Assembly: GCF_019880405.1 (NCBI RefSeq)
Contig: NZ_CP082269.1
Coordinates: 1,860,001-1,924,000 of the forward strand
Source: Enterobacter sp. C2
GTDB lineage: Bacteria > Pseudomonadota > Gammaproteobacteria > Enterobacterales > Enterobacteriaceae
DNA length: 64,000 nucleotides
Reading direction: 5' to 3'
In this document: positions 63,053 to 64,000 of the stretch, in pieces
Numbering within the stretch: the first letter of the stretch is position 1
Layout: the number at the start of each line of letters is the position of its first letter
The notes under the pieces: model-generated
Databases searched by the model: none
What the model was told of the DNA's origin: nothing
Seen by the model: the letters and a program-made list of their open reading frames with translations, nothing else
Made by a program: the position numbers and the translations under genes

Positions 63053-64000
63053 TTACGTTAGCATCCCCGGCGGTGGCGCTTGTACAAGCTGCGACAGTGA
63101 GATCTGTAGCCGCCATATAAGCGCCGCCAGCTCTCTGGCCGCGGGTTGATGGTGGTGCGATAAGGTGTCGCAGATACGCTGTAGCTGCTGTAACGTGTTG
63201 GCCAATTGACGTTGATTGACTCCTCGCTCGCTCATCACATCGCGTAACTGCGCAATGCAAATGTCTCTGACCCGGGAAAGGGGATCGGAGCGGGTTTCCC
63301 ATCCGCGAAGCTGCCATACCACATGCGAGCAGTTGAGCAGCACTACCCCCCAACGTAAAAGCCAGCGGCGCGCCAGCGCATCCTGACTGTTGTTGAGCTG
63401 ACTGATGTGGTGATACGCCAGCGATTCAAACTCATATTCACTGTGTAATGGGCGCTGGCTGAGCTGATCGACAAAGTCGCGGCGCATGGCGCGTATACGA
63501 CGGCGGCTTTTCCGGGCGTCCGAGCCGGGGCGCAATATAGCGAACGCCAGCCAGGAGAGCGCAACCCCGACGATTTTTGCCGAGTTGTCATTAAGAAAAT
63601 CAGCAAAGTCGTATACCGGCGGATTGGTTACGGCGATAAACGATCCCATAAAAACAATCAGCTGACCCCATAACCCCGCCAGCGTTGTCATTTGCAGTTT
63701 CAGTAACTGCATGGTTATCAGCAGTGGAAAAAGAAACAGCAAAAATTGCCAAAGATCGGTTATTTGCACCATCAGGCCAAACTTCACCCCAAAGCTGAAC
63801 AATGAAAGCAGTACGAGGGTGCGCATCAATAAGGTGAGCGATTTAAACGGCGTGGCGACGATGGAATAGAGTACGCAGCTAATCGCCGCCAGCGATAGCG
63901 CACTCGCACCGGACTCCCACTGGGTGCCAATACTCCATGCGCCCACCATCATTAATGTACAGAAGGTCCGCGTACCGCTCCATAGAGCTTCCACGCTATC
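63053..64000 (-). CDS. ydhK: FUSC/AaeB-type inner membrane protein YdhK (3' part)
   Basis: The frame is open to the window edge, so the start of the gene is outside. About 315 residues are visible, against about 670 for E. coli YdhK. The visible part starts with the second group of membrane spans ([20 protein letters not shown] onward), followed by a cytoplasmic helical domain with [20 protein letters not shown]. Related AaeB proteins export aromatic acids. The call rests on sequence type and position after sodC. Confidence 0.88.
   Translation of the reverse strand, partial: DSVEALWSGTRTFCTLMMVGAWSIGTQWESGASALSLAAISCVLYSIVATPFKSLTLLMRTLVLLSLFSFGVKFGLMVQITDLWQFLLFLFPLLITMQLLKLQMTTLAGLWGQLIVFMGSFIAVTNPPVYDFADFLNDNSAKIVGVALSWLAFAILRPGSDARKSRRRIRAMRRDFVDQLSQRPLHSEYEFESLAYHHISQLNNSQDALARRWLLRWGVVLLNCSHVVWQLRGWETRSDPLSRVRDICIAQLRDVMSERGVNQRQLANTLQQLQRICDTLSHHHQPAARELAALIWRLQISLSQLVQAPPPGMLT

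Overview
The window reads as an enterobacterial chromosome of the Enterobacter/Lelliottia/Leclercia type. The gene order ribE-cfa-punC-punR-purR-ynhF-ydhP-mepH-grxD and rnt-gloA-nemA-nemR-ydhL-ydhF-sodC-ydhK follows the E. coli/Salmonella ydh region, and the proteins are close to the E. coli ones I know. The genus is inferred, not proven. Two blocks of accessory DNA interrupt this backbone.

Bases 1-18.5k are the right end of a lambda-like (siphovirus) prophage: tape measure, minor tail proteins M, L, K and I, host-specificity protein J, two small J-distal proteins, a tail fibre with a self-cleaving S74 chaperone, then a LexA-controlled umuDC pair. Small cargo genes with their own hairpin terminators sit between tail genes. 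Past umuC lies a cassette on the opposite strand with visibly lower GC: a DUF262 protein, a DUF3696-type AAA ATPase and an unknown protein, in one overlapping operon. It looks like an anti-phage defence system. A 13-bp near-identical repeat flanks it, and a frameshifted second copy of the umuC 3' end lies just beyond its right edge, followed by regularly spaced G-runs that may mark the prophage end.

Bases 18.7k-29k are backbone: MATE efflux (mdtK), riboflavin synthase, cyclopropane fatty acid synthase, the PunC/PunR purine nucleoside pair, PurR with its operator, the 29-residue YnhF, the MFS protein YdhP, endopeptidase MepH and glutaredoxin 4. sodB is not between ydhP and mepH, where I expect it from E. 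coli.

Bases 29.2k-58.2k are a complete type VI secretion system, all on the + strand, lying between grxD and rnt where E. coli has lhr. Order: tssB, tssC, tssK, tssL, an OmpA-like protein, hcp, clpV, vgrG, an effector module, PAAR, an unknown membrane protein, tssM, tssA, tssF, tssG, tssJ, tssE and a VasL-like gene. The effector module holds a DUF4123 adaptor, a small zinc-ribbon membrane protein, four tandem DUF3304 lipoproteins (probable immunity proteins) and a Tle1-like DUF2235 phospholipase. The immunity copies differ mainly in one central segment, copy 2 is frameshifted, and all copies share their first ~20 codons with the effector gene.

Bases 58.2k-64k return to backbone: rnt, gloA, the nemRA electrophile-response genes with a perfect NemR operator, ydhL, ydhF, sodC and the 3' part of ydhK, cut by the window edge.
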